From NCBI GenBank assembly GCA_964529715.1, contig CAZGXI010000051.1, forward strand, positions 1-23,546: a DNA stretch of 23,546 nt, in the 5' to 3' direction. This DNA is from CAZGXI01 sp964529715 (GTDB lineage: Bacteria > Chloroflexota > Anaerolineae > Aggregatilineales > Ch27). Positions 13,729 to 22,213 of the stretch are shown piece after piece. The notes under the pieces were generated by a model, which was given only the letters and a program-made list of their open reading frames with translations, was not told where the DNA came from and ran no database searches. The position numbers were made by a program, and so were the translations under genes. Within the stretch, counting starts at the first letter, position 1. Each line of letters begins with the position of its first letter.

Positions 13729-16170
13729 ATGCGCTACGGATACTTCGACGACTCCCAACACGAGTATGTGATTACCCGGCCTGACACGCCTCTGCCCTGG
13801 ATCAACTACCTGGGCTGCGAGGCCTATTTCGGCATTATCTCGAACACTGCCGGAGGATACTCCTTCTACCGCGACGCCCGCCTGCGCCGCCTGACGCGCT
13901 ACCGTTACAACAACGTCCCAGCGGACGATGGGGGCCGTTACCTTTATCTGCGTGACGACGACACCGGCGCGTTCTGGTCGCCCTCGTGGAAGCCTACCCG
14001 TTCCGTATTGGAGAACTATACCTGCCGTCATGGCCTGGGCTACACAATTATCGGCTCGACCTATCGCGGTATCGAAGCCAGCACGCGCTACTTCGTGCCG
14101 CTCGGCCAAAACCTGGAAATCTGGCAGCTCACCCTCACCAACCGGCGTTCCGATAGCGCAAACCTGGCGGTCTTTTCGTTCGTCGAGTTCAACCTGTGGG
14201 ACGCCTACGACGACATGACCAACTTCCAGCGCAACTACAACATCGGTGAGGTCGAGGTCGTTGACGGCGTGATCTACCATAAGACCGAGTACCGCGAGCG
14301 ACGGGATCACTTTGCTTACTTTGCCTGCTCGGAGAAGCTGGCCGGCTTCGATACTGCGCGCGATGCCTTTTTGGGGCCGTATCGGGGCTTCGATAACCCT
14401 CAGGTGGTTGAGCGCGGCGCGGCGTCGAATTCCATCGCGCACGGCTGGGCGCCGGTGGGATCGCATCACGTGAAGATCGCGTTGCAGCCCGGTGAAACGA
14501 AACAGATCGTCTACGTGTTGGGTTATCATGAGAACCCACGCGACCAGAAATTCGACCCGCCGGATTCGCAGGTGATCAACAAGCGCACGGTCAGGCCGAT
14601 CATTGCCGAATATCTGCAAACGGAAACGGCAGATCGCGCTTTCGACGCGCTGCGGGACTACTGGAATGGGCTGCTGAACGTCTTCCAGGTCGAGTCGCCG
14701 GACGAGCATACTAACCGTATGGTGAACATCTGGAACGCCTACCAGTGCATGGTCACGTTCAACATGTCCCGCTCGGCGTCGTGGTACGAATCCGGCATCG
14801 GGCGCGGGATGGGCTTCCGCGACTCCAACCAGGATTTGCTCGGCTTCGTACACATGGTCCCGGCGCGGGCGCGCGAACGTCTTCTCGACATCGCTGCTAC
14901 GCAGTTTGAAAACGGCGGCGCGTACCATCAGTACCAGCCGCTGACCAAGCGCGGCAATCACGCCGCCGGCAGCAATTTCAACGACGACCCGCTGTGGCTG
15001 ATCCTGGCCGTAGCCGCCTATATCAAAGAGACGGGCGACTGGGCCATCCTCGACGAGCCGGTGCAGTTCGACAACCAGCCGGGGTCAGAAAAGCCGCTCT
15101 ACGAACACCTGCGCCGCAGCATCCGTTACACCCTAGACCGCCTCGGCCCGCATGGCCTGCCTCTGATCGGTCGGGCAGACTGGAATGATTGCCTGAACCT
15201 GAACACCTTTTCATCGGAGCCGGGCGAATCGTTCCAGACGACGACGAATATGGACGGCAAGGTAGCGGAGTCGGTCTTTATCGGCGGGATGTTTGTGCTG
15301 GCGGCTAAAGAGATGGCTGCCCTGGCGCAGCACAGCGGCCAGCATGGCGAAGTCCAGGGCTACCTGGACGCCGCCGCGCAGTTAGAGGCGACCGTGCGCG
15401 AACACGGCTGGGACGGCGCGTGGTTCCTGCGCGCCTACGACCACTTTGGCCACAAGGTCGGTTCGGCCTCGTGCGAAGAAGGCCAGATTTTCATCGAGCC
15501 GCAGGGGATGTGCATCATGGCTGGGATCGGGCTGGACGATGGCCGCGCGCAGAAGGCGTTGAACGCCGTGCGCGAACGGCTGGCGACCCCGCACGGGATC
15601 GTCCTCCAACAGCCCGCTTACAGCCGCTACTACCTGCATCTGGGCGAAATTTCGTCTTATCCGCCGGGCTACAAGGAAAACGCGGGCGTCTTTGCCCACA
15701 CCAACCCCTGGATCATGATTGCCGAGACGATGGTCGGCAACGGGAATCAGGCTCACGACTACTATACGCGCATCAATCCATCGGCGCGGGAGAACATCAG
15801 CGAATTGCATCGCTGCGAGCCTTACGTGTATGCCCAGATGATCGCCGGGCGTGACGCTGTCATCCCCGGCGAGGCGAAGAACTCCTGGCTTTCTGGCACG
15901 GCGGCCTGGAACTACGTCGCCATCACGCAGTGGATTCTGGGCATCCGGCCTGCCTACGACGGTCTGGAGATCGCGCCGGTTATTCCAACGGCGTGGTCGG
16001 GCTTCCATGTGACGCGCATCTTTCGTGGCGTGACCTACGACATCACCGTGCAGCGCGCCGGGCCGGGGAACACTGTGGCGTTGGTGGTGGATGATCAACC
16101 TGTCGAAGGCACTATCGTCGTCTCACCGCCGGGCAAAACGTCTTGCCGGGTAGTGGCGACGCTGCGGTAA
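13729..16170 (+). CDS. Cellobiose phosphorylase (GH94)
   Basis: The enzyme splits cellobiose with phosphate into glucose 1-phosphate and glucose in the cytosol, saving ATP. I start it at ATG 13729, which follows AAGGA by seven bases and yields the family's usual opening MRYGYFDDSQHEYVITRPDTP and length, 813 residues. The N-terminal beta-sandwich covers about 1-290, a helical linker follows, and the (alpha/alpha)6 barrel with its C-terminal strands spans about 320-813. The motif GRADWNDCLN (481-490) holds the conserved general acid, most likely D487. GFRDSNQD (362-369) fits the -1 subsite, and H657 (FAHTNPW) and T724 (SGTAAW) match the phosphate-site residues. The open frame continues 67 codons upstream, but the promoter and operator lie there. 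It heads an operon with the GH9 gene. Cellobiose is the most likely substrate, although related disaccharides are possible within GH94. Confidence 0.94.
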   Translation: MRYGYFDDSQHEYVITRPDTPLPWINYLGCEAYFGIISNTAGGYSFYRDARLRRLTRYRYNNVPADDGGRYLYLRDDDTGAFWSPSWKPTRSVLENYTCRHGLGYTIIGSTYRGIEASTRYFVPLGQNLEIWQLTLTNRRSDSANLAVFSFVEFNLWDAYDDMTNFQRNYNIGEVEVVDGVIYHKTEYRERRDHFAYFACSEKLAGFDTARDAFLGPYRGFDNPQVVERGAASNSIAHGWAPVGSHHVKIALQPGETKQIVYVLGYHENPRDQKFDPPDSQVINKRTVRPIIAEYLQTETADRAFDALRDYWNGLLNVFQVESPDEHTNRMVNIWNAYQCMVTFNMSRSASWYESGIGRGMGFRDSNQDLLGFVHMVPARARERLLDIAATQFENGGAYHQYQPLTKRGNHAAGSNFNDDPLWLILAVAAYIKETGDWAILDEPVQFDNQPGSEKPLYEHLRRSIRYTLDRLGPHGLPLIGRADWNDCLNLNTFSSEPGESFQTTTNMDGKVAESVFIGGMFVLAAKEMAALAQHSGQHGEVQGYLDAAAQLEATVREHGWDGAWFLRAYDHFGHKVGSASCEEGQIFIEPQGMCIMAGIGLDDGRAQKALNAVRERLATPHGIVLQQPAYSRYYLHLGEISSYPPGYKENAGVFAHTNPWIMIAETMVGNGNQAHDYYTRINPSARENISELHRCEPYVYAQMIAGRDAVIPGEAKNSWLSGTAAWNYVAITQWILGIRPAYDGLEIAPVIPTAWSGFHVTRIFRGVTYDITVQRAGPGNTVALVVDDQPVEGTIVVSPPGKTSCRVVATLR

Positions 16171-16184
16171 GGCGCAACACTTTT

Positions 16185-16211
16185 GCGGGGACACCGTTGG
16201 CGTGTCCCCGC
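16185..16211 (+). other. Intercistronic hairpin between GH94 and GH9 genes
   Basis: A perfect 10-bp stem, GCGGGGACAC/GTGTCCCCGC (16185-16194 with 16202-16211), has a 7-base loop and no T-run. It probably modulates message stability or relative expression rather than ending transcription, since the GH9 start follows 21 bases later. Confidence 0.5.
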
Positions 16212-16232
16212 TGCATTCAAGGATGGGATGCC

Positions 16233-17999
16233 ATGCCAGAAGATGCAAGCGGGGCCGGGCGCAGCCGGATCGCTGTGAACCAGGTCGGCTACTTTCCTCC
16301 TGCGCCCAAGTACGGGATGAAAGCAGGGGATGTGGGACAATGCGCCGCATGGGCGTTGATCGACGTGCAGACCGATACCACCATTGCCGCCGGAATGACT
16401 TCGCCCGCTGCGCCGGACCAAGCCTCCGGCGACGCGGTGCAGACCGCCGACTTTTCGGCGGTGACCGCGCCGGGGACGTATGTCCTGGAGATCGATGGTC
16501 TGCGTAGCACGGCGTTTCGCATCGGCACGGACCTGTACGGCGACTTGAAGATCGACGCCGCGCGCTATTTTTACCTCAACCGCAGCGGGATCGCGCTGGA
16601 GAAACCATACGCCGGTCGTTGGGCGCGCCCCGCTGGGCATCTGAGCGATGACGCCGTGACCTGCTACCGGGGCGTGGACGCCGACGGCAAGACCTGGGAC
16701 GGCTGCGACTACACGCTCGATGTGCGCGGCGGCTGGTACGACGCGGGCGACTACGGCAAATATGTCGTCAACGCCGGGATCACGGTCTGGACGCTGCTCA
16801 ACCTCTACGAGCGTCTGCCGGATGCGTTCCCCGACGGATCGCTGAATATCCCTGAGAGCGGAAACAGCCTGCCCGATCTGCTGGACGAGGTGCGCTGGGA
16901 GCTGGATTTCTTGCTCGCCATGCAGGTTCCGCCGGAATACCCGCTGGCGGGCATGGCCCATCACAAGCTGCATGACCTGCGCTGGTCGGGCATACCGGTC
17001 ATGCCGCCGGAGCGCATGGATAACACCGCTCCAGATGGCGGACGTTATCTCTATCCGCCCTCGACGGCGGCGACGCTGAACCTGGCGGCGGCAGCAGCGC
17101 AGGCGGCCCGCGTCTGGCGCGAGATCGATCTGCCTTTCGCGGCGCGCTGTCTGAACGCTGCCGAGATCGCCTGGCAGTCTGCGTGTGATCATCCCGATCT
17201 GCTGGCGGGCAATACCCCCGGCGCGGGTGGCGGCAATTATGAAGACCGCTTTGTGGATGACGAGTTCTACTGGGCGGCGGCGGAGTTGTTCATTACGACA
17301 GGGCGAGACGCCTACCGCGCCGCCCTGGAATCTTCGCCTTACTTCTTGCGCTTCCCGGCCCGCCGGGAGACCGATACCCATGCCGCGCCGCTGGCGTGGG
17401 GCGACACCGCTGCCCTGGGGACGATCTCGCTGGCGATGGTTCCCAACATGTTGCCGTCGGAGCAGGTCATGGCGCTGCGGGCGCAGGTCGTCGCAGAGGC
17501 CGAACGCTGCCTGCGCATCATCGACGGCGAAGGCTACCGCGTGCCGTTGTCGCCGGACCTGTACTTCTGGGGATCGACCTCCGACGTGTTGAACGAGGCG
17601 CTGATCCTGGCGCTGGCTCATGACTTCACCGGGGAGGGACGCTACCTGGCTGGCGTAACCGAGAGCATGGACTACCTGCTGGGCCGGAACGCACTTGGCT
17701 TCAGTTTCGTGAGCGGCTATGGCGCGTGCGCCATGCAGCACCCACACCACCGCTTTTGGGCAAACCAGCCAGAACAGGGCTTTCCACCGCCGCCGCCCGG
17801 CGCGTTATCCGGCGGCCCCAACGCCAGGCCGACCGATCCGACGGCGCTCAACGGCGGCGTGATGGCGCTCGGCCCGGCCAGGCGCTATGTAGATCATCTT
17901 GGCTCGTGGTCTACCAACGAGGTCGCCATCAACTGGAACGCGCCACTGGTGTGGGTCGCCGCCTACCTGGACGCGCATTTTAGGGGTAACATCGGCTAA
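16233..17999 (+). CDS. Glycoside hydrolase family 9, apparently cytosolic
   Basis: A 588-residue enzyme starting at ATG 16233 (AAGGA nine bases before). There is no signal peptide or membrane segment; the N-terminus MPEDASGAGRSRIAVNQVGY runs straight into the CelD_N-type immunoglobulin-like domain (about 12-98). The catalytic barrel (about 104-585) has the GH9 signature GGWYDAGDYGKY with D170 and D173, the histidine motif QHPHHRFW (502-509) and the general acid E563 in TNEVAINWNAP. All catalytic residues are present. Most GH9 cellulases are secreted, whereas this one would act on short imported oligosaccharides, as cellodextrinases or exo-glucosidases of this family do. Exo-glucosaminidase activity is a known alternative in the family. 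It lies 62 bases behind the GH94 gene, which argues for cello-oligosaccharides. The family is certain and the substrate is inferred. Confidence 0.92.
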   Translation: MPEDASGAGRSRIAVNQVGYFPPAPKYGMKAGDVGQCAAWALIDVQTDTTIAAGMTSPAAPDQASGDAVQTADFSAVTAPGTYVLEIDGLRSTAFRIGTDLYGDLKIDAARYFYLNRSGIALEKPYAGRWARPAGHLSDDAVTCYRGVDADGKTWDGCDYTLDVRGGWYDAGDYGKYVVNAGITVWTLLNLYERLPDAFPDGSLNIPESGNSLPDLLDEVRWELDFLLAMQVPPEYPLAGMAHHKLHDLRWSGIPVMPPERMDNTAPDGGRYLYPPSTAATLNLAAAAAQAARVWREIDLPFAARCLNAAEIAWQSACDHPDLLAGNTPGAGGGNYEDRFVDDEFYWAAAELFITTGRDAYRAALESSPYFLRFPARRETDTHAAPLAWGDTAALGTISLAMVPNMLPSEQVMALRAQVVAEAERCLRIIDGEGYRVPLSPDLYFWGSTSDVLNEALILALAHDFTGEGRYLAGVTESMDYLLGRNALGFSFVSGYGACAMQHPHHRFWANQPEQGFPPPPPGALSGGPNARPTDPTALNGGVMALGPARRYVDHLGSWSTNEVAINWNAPLVWVAAYLDAHFRGNIG

Positions 18000-18013
18000 A
18001 GGCTTTTCCTGTC

Positions 18014-18035
18014 GGGGCGTTTGTGGCTGCGCCCC
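18014..18035 (+). other. Intercistronic hairpin before the mutarotase-fold gene
   Basis: GGGGCG (18014-18019) pairs with CGCCCC (18030-18035) around a 10-base loop, followed by the ribosome site GGAGG (18046-18051 region). It resembles the hairpin after the GH94 gene in placement and lack of a T-run. Confidence 0.35.
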
Positions 18036-18058
18036 AACCACCAACGGAGGGTGAAACG

Positions 18059-18976
18059 ATGCTCAACGTCGAGCGTGTGGCCTACCAGGGTTGGCCGAAC
18101 TGCTACCGCTTGTCCAACGGGGAAATCGAATTGATCGTGACGACCGACGTCGGGCCGCGCGTCATTCGCTGCGGCTTTGTGGGCGGCCCGAACGAGTTCT
18201 ACGAGGACCCTGCCACGCTGGGCGCAACGGGCGGCAACGCCTGGCGGATCTATGGCGGGCATCGCCTGTGGCACGCTCCGGAGATCAGCGGGCGCACCGA
18301 CGTGCCGGATAACGGCCCCCTGGAGTTCCGGCAGGAGGCAGGCTTCATGCGCACGGTTCAGCCGGTGGAAGCCGGGACGGGCATCCAAAAGGAGATGGAC
18401 ATCACGCTGGCGGCGAGCGGGGCACACGTGCACATTGTCCATCGCCTGCGCAACTGCGGCTTGTGGGCGGTCGAGCTGGCACCCTGGGCGCTCTCGGTGA
18501 TGGCTGCCGGCGGGCGCGCCGTCATGCCGCTGCCCCCGCGCGGCACGCATCACGAAAACTTGCTGCCGACCAGCGCGCTGGTGTTGTGGGCCTATGTGGA
18601 TATGTCCGATCCGCGCTGGACGTGGGGACGCCAGTACATCCTGCTGCGTCAGGACGCCGCCGGGCCGCAAAAGATCGGCCTGCGCAGCGCCGAGGGCTGG
18701 CTGGCCTACGCCAATCACGGCAACCTGTTCGTCAAGACCGGTGCGGTCGTCTCTGGCGCGACTTACCCTGACATGGGCAGCACGGCAGAGGTGTTTACCA
18801 ATGCCGACATCCTGGAACTGGAAACGCTCGGCCCGCTGGCGAAGCTCGAACCCGGCGCGGTCGTGGAGCACGTCGAGGACTGGTTCCTGTTCCGCGACGT
18901 GCCGGAGCCGCGCAACGACGACGACGTAATTCAGCACATCCTGCCAAAGGTTAAGCAGGCGTTGGCGAAGGCTTAG
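18059..18976 (+). CDS. Mutarotase-fold sugar protein (DUF4380-like)
   Basis: I start it at ATG 18059, which has GGAGGGTG seven to eight bases upstream; the product has 305 residues and no signal peptide. The opening, YRLSNGEIELIVTTDVGPRV with IRCGF behind it, is typical of aldose-1-epimerase-like beta-sandwich proteins, as is GGHRLWHAPE (about 65-74) that would line the sugar site. Late in the chain ELETLGPLAKLEPG and the following VVEHVEDWFL form the conserved end of the fold. It resembles the DUF4380 group, for which I know no established reaction. In this operon it could interconvert anomers of glucose or cello-oligosaccharides so that they suit GH9 and GH94, but that is inference. A sugar-binding or regulatory role is equally possible. 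It is the last gene of the plus-strand operon. Confidence 0.75.
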   Translation: MLNVERVAYQGWPNCYRLSNGEIELIVTTDVGPRVIRCGFVGGPNEFYEDPATLGATGGNAWRIYGGHRLWHAPEISGRTDVPDNGPLEFRQEAGFMRTVQPVEAGTGIQKEMDITLAASGAHVHIVHRLRNCGLWAVELAPWALSVMAAGGRAVMPLPPRGTHHENLLPTSALVLWAYVDMSDPRWTWGRQYILLRQDAAGPQKIGLRSAEGWLAYANHGNLFVKTGAVVSGATYPDMGSTAEVFTNADILELETLGPLAKLEPGAVVEHVEDWFLFRDVPEPRNDDDVIQHILPKVKQALAKA

Positions 18977-19014
18977 ACGCAGGATCGACGCCGGAGAAGG
19001 GGTTAACAACACGA

Positions 19015-19057
19015 CCACCGGGGCGACTGCACCGCAGTACGGCAATCGCCCCGGTGG
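19015..19057. terminator. Shared hairpin between convergent genes
   Basis: A perfect 12-bp stem, CCACCGGGGCGA/TCGCCCCGGTGG (19015-19026 with 19046-19057), encloses a small inner hairpin CTGC-ACC-GCAG (19027-19037). It lies 38 bases after the stop of the mutarotase-fold gene and 8 bases after that of the aldolase, so it probably ends both messages. T-rich tails are weak; the minus side continues GTCGTGTTGTT. Confidence 0.6.
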
Positions 19058-19065
19058 GCTGTCGA

Positions 19066-20016
19066 TCAGGAGACGGCGCTGCGCACGGCGGCAAGCTGCC
19101 CCGCCGAGCCGAGCTTCTCCGACTTGTGGACGATGAACTTGGCATATTCATCGACGAAGATCGTGCCCGGCTTGCGGAAATCGAACTCAGCCGGTTTGTC
19201 GCGGAAGAACTCGCGGTGCACGCGCGTCCACACCAGCCGCCCGTCGGTGTCGATGTTCACTTTGGTCACGCCCAGCGATGCCGCGCGTTTGAATTCATCT
19301 TCGTTCACGCCGCGCGCCGACGGATCGAGCGCGCCGCCGGCGGCGTTGATGCGCGCTACCTCTTCCTGCGGCACCGAGCTTGAGCCGTGCATCACCAGCG
19401 GGAAGCCGGGCAACAACTGCTGAATGGCGGCGATCCGGTCGAAGTGAAGCGACTGCTGCCCCTTGAATTTGTACGCACCATGACTGGTCCCGATGGCGAC
19501 GGCTAGGCTGTCGCAGCCCGACTGCTCAACGAACGCTTTGGCCTCGTTCGGGTCGGTCAGCATGGCATGTTTCTCGTCCAGGGCGATGTCCTCTTCGACG
19601 CCGCCGAGCATCCCCAATTCTGCCTCGACGGACAGGCCGCGCGCGTGGGCGCGCTCGACGACTCGCCGCGTGATAGCGACGTTCTGTTCAAACGGCTCGT
19701 GCGAGGCATCGATCATCACCGACGAGTAGAAGCCGGAGTCGATGCAGGCGTAGCAGGTCTCCTCATCCCCATGATCCAGGTGGACGGCGTAGATTGCGTC
19801 GGGATACATCTGCTCGGCAGCGCGGATGATCGCCTCGATCATCGGGATGCCGGCGTATTTGCGCGCGCCTTTGGAAATCTGGACGATGAACGGCGCCTGG
19901 GCTTCGATGTGGCCGCGAAAGAGGCCGAGGGCCTGCTCCATGTTGTTGATGTTATACGCGCCAACGGCGTACTTGCCGTATGCGATGCGGAAGAGCGCAT
20001 CTGTGGTGACAATCAC
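19066..20016 (-). CDS. fba: Class II fructose-bisphosphate aldolase
   Basis: A 316-residue zinc-dependent aldolase that interconverts fructose 1,6-bisphosphate with dihydroxyacetone phosphate and glyceraldehyde 3-phosphate. The start is GTG 20016-20014, with AAGGAG nine bases upstream. Visible motifs are AVHLDHG (77-83) with catalytic D81 and zinc ligand H82, EAELG (131-135) with E133, GTSHGAYKF (177-185) with zinc ligand H179, HGSSS (210-214) with zinc ligand H210 and the phosphate-binding loop, and NIDTD (254-258). The length and motifs fit the class II family closely; a tagatose-bisphosphate aldolase is a less likely alternative. It has its own transcription unit, convergent with the sugar operon. 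It acts downstream of the glucose and glucose 1-phosphate that operon would release. Confidence 0.94.
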   Translation of the reverse strand: MIVTTDALFRIAYGKYAVGAYNINNMEQALGLFRGHIEAQAPFIVQISKGARKYAGIPMIEAIIRAAEQMYPDAIYAVHLDHGDEETCYACIDSGFYSSVMIDASHEPFEQNVAITRRVVERAHARGLSVEAELGMLGGVEEDIALDEKHAMLTDPNEAKAFVEQSGCDSLAVAIGTSHGAYKFKGQQSLHFDRIAAIQQLLPGFPLVMHGSSSVPQEEVARINAAGGALDPSARGVNEDEFKRAASLGVTKVNIDTDGRLVWTRVHREFFRDKPAEFDFRKPGTIFVDEYAKFIVHKSEKLGSAGQLAAVRSAVS

Positions 20017-20060
20017 GGGTATACACTCCTTGACTCAGGCTAAGCAGGGTATGCGCCGCG

Positions 20061-20089
20061 ATTCAACCACAGCAGCGCCGTCTGTGCAA
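20061..20089 (-). promoter_or_regulatory. Possible promoter of the aldolase gene
   Basis: On the minus strand TTGCAC (20089-20084) is separated by 17 bases from TTGAAT (20066-20061). Spacing is ideal and each box matches at four or five positions. It lies just after the terminator of the ABC operon. Confidence 0.35.
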
Positions 20090-20134
20090 GGAAAAACAAC
20101 ACCAAACCCCCGGCCCTTACGCCGTCGCCGGGGG
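20090..20134 (-). terminator. Terminator of the ABC importer operon
   Basis: An 8-bp GC stem (20107-20114 with 20127-20134, CCCCCGGC/GCCGGGGG) is followed on the minus strand by TTTGGTGTTGTTTTT. It starts 22 bases after the stop of the DppC-like gene, so no ATPase gene follows in the operon. Confidence 0.72.
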
Positions 20135-20156
20135 GATTTCGCGTGGGCAGCGCCGC

Positions 20157-21068
20157 TCAACGTTTCATAGCCGGGTCGAAGGCATCGCGGATGCCGTCGC
20201 CGATCACGTACAGGCACAGCACCGTGATCACGATCAGCAAGCCCGGCAGGATCACCAGGTGTGGTCCTTTGGTGAAGAACGTCTGTGCATTGGAAAGCAT
20301 ATTGCCCCAGGTCGCGGTCGGCGGCTTGACCCCTAGCCCTAGAAAACTGAGGCCCGACTCGACCAGGATCAGGTTACCGATGTTGATCGCCAGTGTGACC
20401 GCCACGATGGAAAACAGGTTCGGCATGATATGCATGAACATGATGCGCCCGTTGGAAGCGCCCACCGCCTGGGCACTGATGATAAACTCCCGCGAGCGTA
20501 GGGAGATCGTCTCGCCGCGCACCAGCCGAGTGATGCCGGTCCAGCCGATGGCAGCCAGTACCAGCACCAGTGTCCCCGGCGACGGCGATAGCACTGCTGC
20601 GATGATCAGCAGCAGGAATAGCGAGGGAATGGAATCCAGGGTCGTGATGACCCAGTTCACGAAGTCGTCCACCGCGCCGCCATAGTAGCCCGTCACGATA
20701 CCCAGTGTCAGGCCGATGGTCATCGTCAGCAGAGCTGCCGAAAAACCGATGCCCAGGGAAATCTGCCCGGCGTGCAGCAGGCGCGACAGATGATCGCGCC
20801 CCAGATCATCGGTGCCCAGCAGGTGCCCCGGCGCGCCGATGGGCAGGAATTTGTTTGCAATATCGGTGCGGTTGGGGTCCACGTGTAGCACGCCATCGCT
20901 GATCAGGGGGGCCAGCACCGACAGCGTCGCCAGCAGTAGCAACATTGCCATTGCCAGCAGGGTCAGGCGGTCTCGGCGCAGGCGGCGCAGCGCCGTCTGC
21001 CACAGCGACTCGCCGACGGCGCGTGTCTCCTTTAAATCCACAGCCGTTTGAGCCGTTGTTGCCGTCAT
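20157..21068 (-). CDS. ABC importer permease, DppC/OppC-like
   Basis: A 303-residue inner-membrane permease of the peptide/nickel/oligosaccharide importer class. A cytosolic N-terminus of about 35 residues precedes the first helix (about 37-57). The segment GTDDLGRDHLSRLLHAG (85-101) is the classical DppC motif. The cytoplasmic coupling loop, around EFIISAQAVGASNGRIMFMH (194-213), contacts the ATPase. Further helices follow to the C-terminus (FDPAMKR). The start has GGAGGC five bases upstream and lies 14 bases after the DppB-like gene, so both subunits are made together. Family assignment is firm; whether the cargo is peptides or cello-oligosaccharides cannot be told from the permease. Confidence 0.94.
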   Translation of the reverse strand: MTATTAQTAVDLKETRAVGESLWQTALRRLRRDRLTLLAMAMLLLLATLSVLAPLISDGVLHVDPNRTDIANKFLPIGAPGHLLGTDDLGRDHLSRLLHAGQISLGIGFSAALLTMTIGLTLGIVTGYYGGAVDDFVNWVITTLDSIPSLFLLLIIAAVLSPSPGTLVLVLAAIGWTGITRLVRGETISLRSREFIISAQAVGASNGRIMFMHIMPNLFSIVAVTLAINIGNLILVESGLSFLGLGVKPPTATWGNMLSNAQTFFTKGPHLVILPGLLIVITVLCLYVIGDGIRDAFDPAMKR

Positions 21069-21082
21069 GGTGTGCCTCCAGC

Positions 21083-22162
21083 CTAATCAAAGCGGATACG
21101 CGGGTCGATCCATGCATACAGAATGTCGGAGAGCAGATAGCCCAGCACCGTTGCTAGGGCCGTCATGATGACCACAGCCATCACGACCGGGTAATCCTGT
21201 TGCACAACGGAAGCCACGCCTAGCCGTCCCAAGCCCGGCCAGGAGAAAATCGTCTCGGTGATGGCCGCTCCACCCAGCAGGCCGGTGATGGCCGGACCGA
21301 GGAAGGTCGCCAGGGGAATCAGGGCGTTACGCGCTGCATGGACGAACCAGACCTGCCGGGCGCGTAACCCTTTGGCATAGGCCATGCGAATGTAGTCCTG
21401 CCCGATCACGTCGAGCATCGAGGTGCGCATGTAGCGCGAGTAGGCGGCCACACCGCCCGTCGCCAATACGACCGTTGGCAGCAACAGGTAGTTCAGACGG
21501 CCATAGATGGGTGGGCAGGCGCCGGTCAGGGTTGGCTCGCAGCGGCTGCCCATCGGCAGCAGGCCCAGCCACGAACCGAAGATCAAGATCAGGATGAGGC
21601 CAAGCCAGAAGACCGGCACAGCATTGAAGATGACGGACATCACGCGGGTGAAGTTATCGAAGCCCCCGCCACGCCGCACGGCGGCGATGATCCCGATGGG
21701 CACGCCCAGTGTCAGGCTCAGCAGCAACGCCGCCGCGCCCAGTTCCAGCGTGGCCGGAATGCGTTCGGTGATCACATCCAGCACCGGGCGACGGGCATAG
21801 TAGGAACGTCCGAAGTCACCGCGAATCACGCCCAGGCGGTCGCCGGGCGGTTCGGGCACACCATCGCCATCGGCATCCAGCGGGATCAGAAAGGCGTGAT
21901 CCGCCACGCCGTCGCCATTGGCGTCCCAGCGCATCCAGTCATCGCCCAACAGCCAGCGGAGATACTGGACCGGCCAGGGGTCGTTGAGGCCCATGCGGAT
22001 CGCCATCTGCTCGCGTTGTTGCGCGGTGATGCGTGGGTCGCCCGCCGTCAGGGCGCGCACCGGCCCGCCCGGCGCGGCAGTCATCAGCAGATAGGAGAGA
22101 ATGGTGATGCCAAAAACCGTTGGAATCGCCTGGACCAGGCGGCGCAGGGTGTATTTGATCAT
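21083..22162 (-). CDS. ABC importer permease, DppB/OppB-like, with acidic DxDxDG-type insertion
   Basis: A 359-residue permease starting MIKYTLRRLVQAIPTVFGIT, the usual DppB opening with its first helix (about 10-30). After the conserved MGLNDPWPVQYLRWLLG (57-73) comes an insertion of about 38 residues (74-111) that holds two calcium-loop-like motifs, DANGDGVAD (80-88) and DADGDGVPE (96-104). The family sequence then resumes with GDFGRSY (115-121). Typical members go almost directly from one to the other, so the insertion is extra and lies on the outer side. The coupling loop is around DYIRMAYAKGLRARQVWFVH (256-275), and the end WIDPRIRFD is typical. It pairs with the DppC-like permease next to it. 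Confidence 0.93.
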   Translation of the reverse strand: MIKYTLRRLVQAIPTVFGITILSYLLMTAAPGGPVRALTAGDPRITAQQREQMAIRMGLNDPWPVQYLRWLLGDDWMRWDANGDGVADHAFLIPLDADGDGVPEPPGDRLGVIRGDFGRSYYARRPVLDVITERIPATLELGAAALLLSLTLGVPIGIIAAVRRGGGFDNFTRVMSVIFNAVPVFWLGLILILIFGSWLGLLPMGSRCEPTLTGACPPIYGRLNYLLLPTVVLATGGVAAYSRYMRTSMLDVIGQDYIRMAYAKGLRARQVWFVHAARNALIPLATFLGPAITGLLGGAAITETIFSWPGLGRLGVASVVQQDYPVVMAVVIMTALATVLGYLLSDILYAWIDPRIRFD

Positions 22163-22213
22163 GGGGCTTTTCCTGCCTGTCTTCCGCGCCGGAGCGCCGG
22201 TTACATCAGGGCA

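Noticed and set aside
16095..17750. A 551-residue open frame on the minus strand
   Set aside because: It mirrors the GH9 gene, which has intact catalytic motifs; the reverse product is arginine-rich and shows no known domain.
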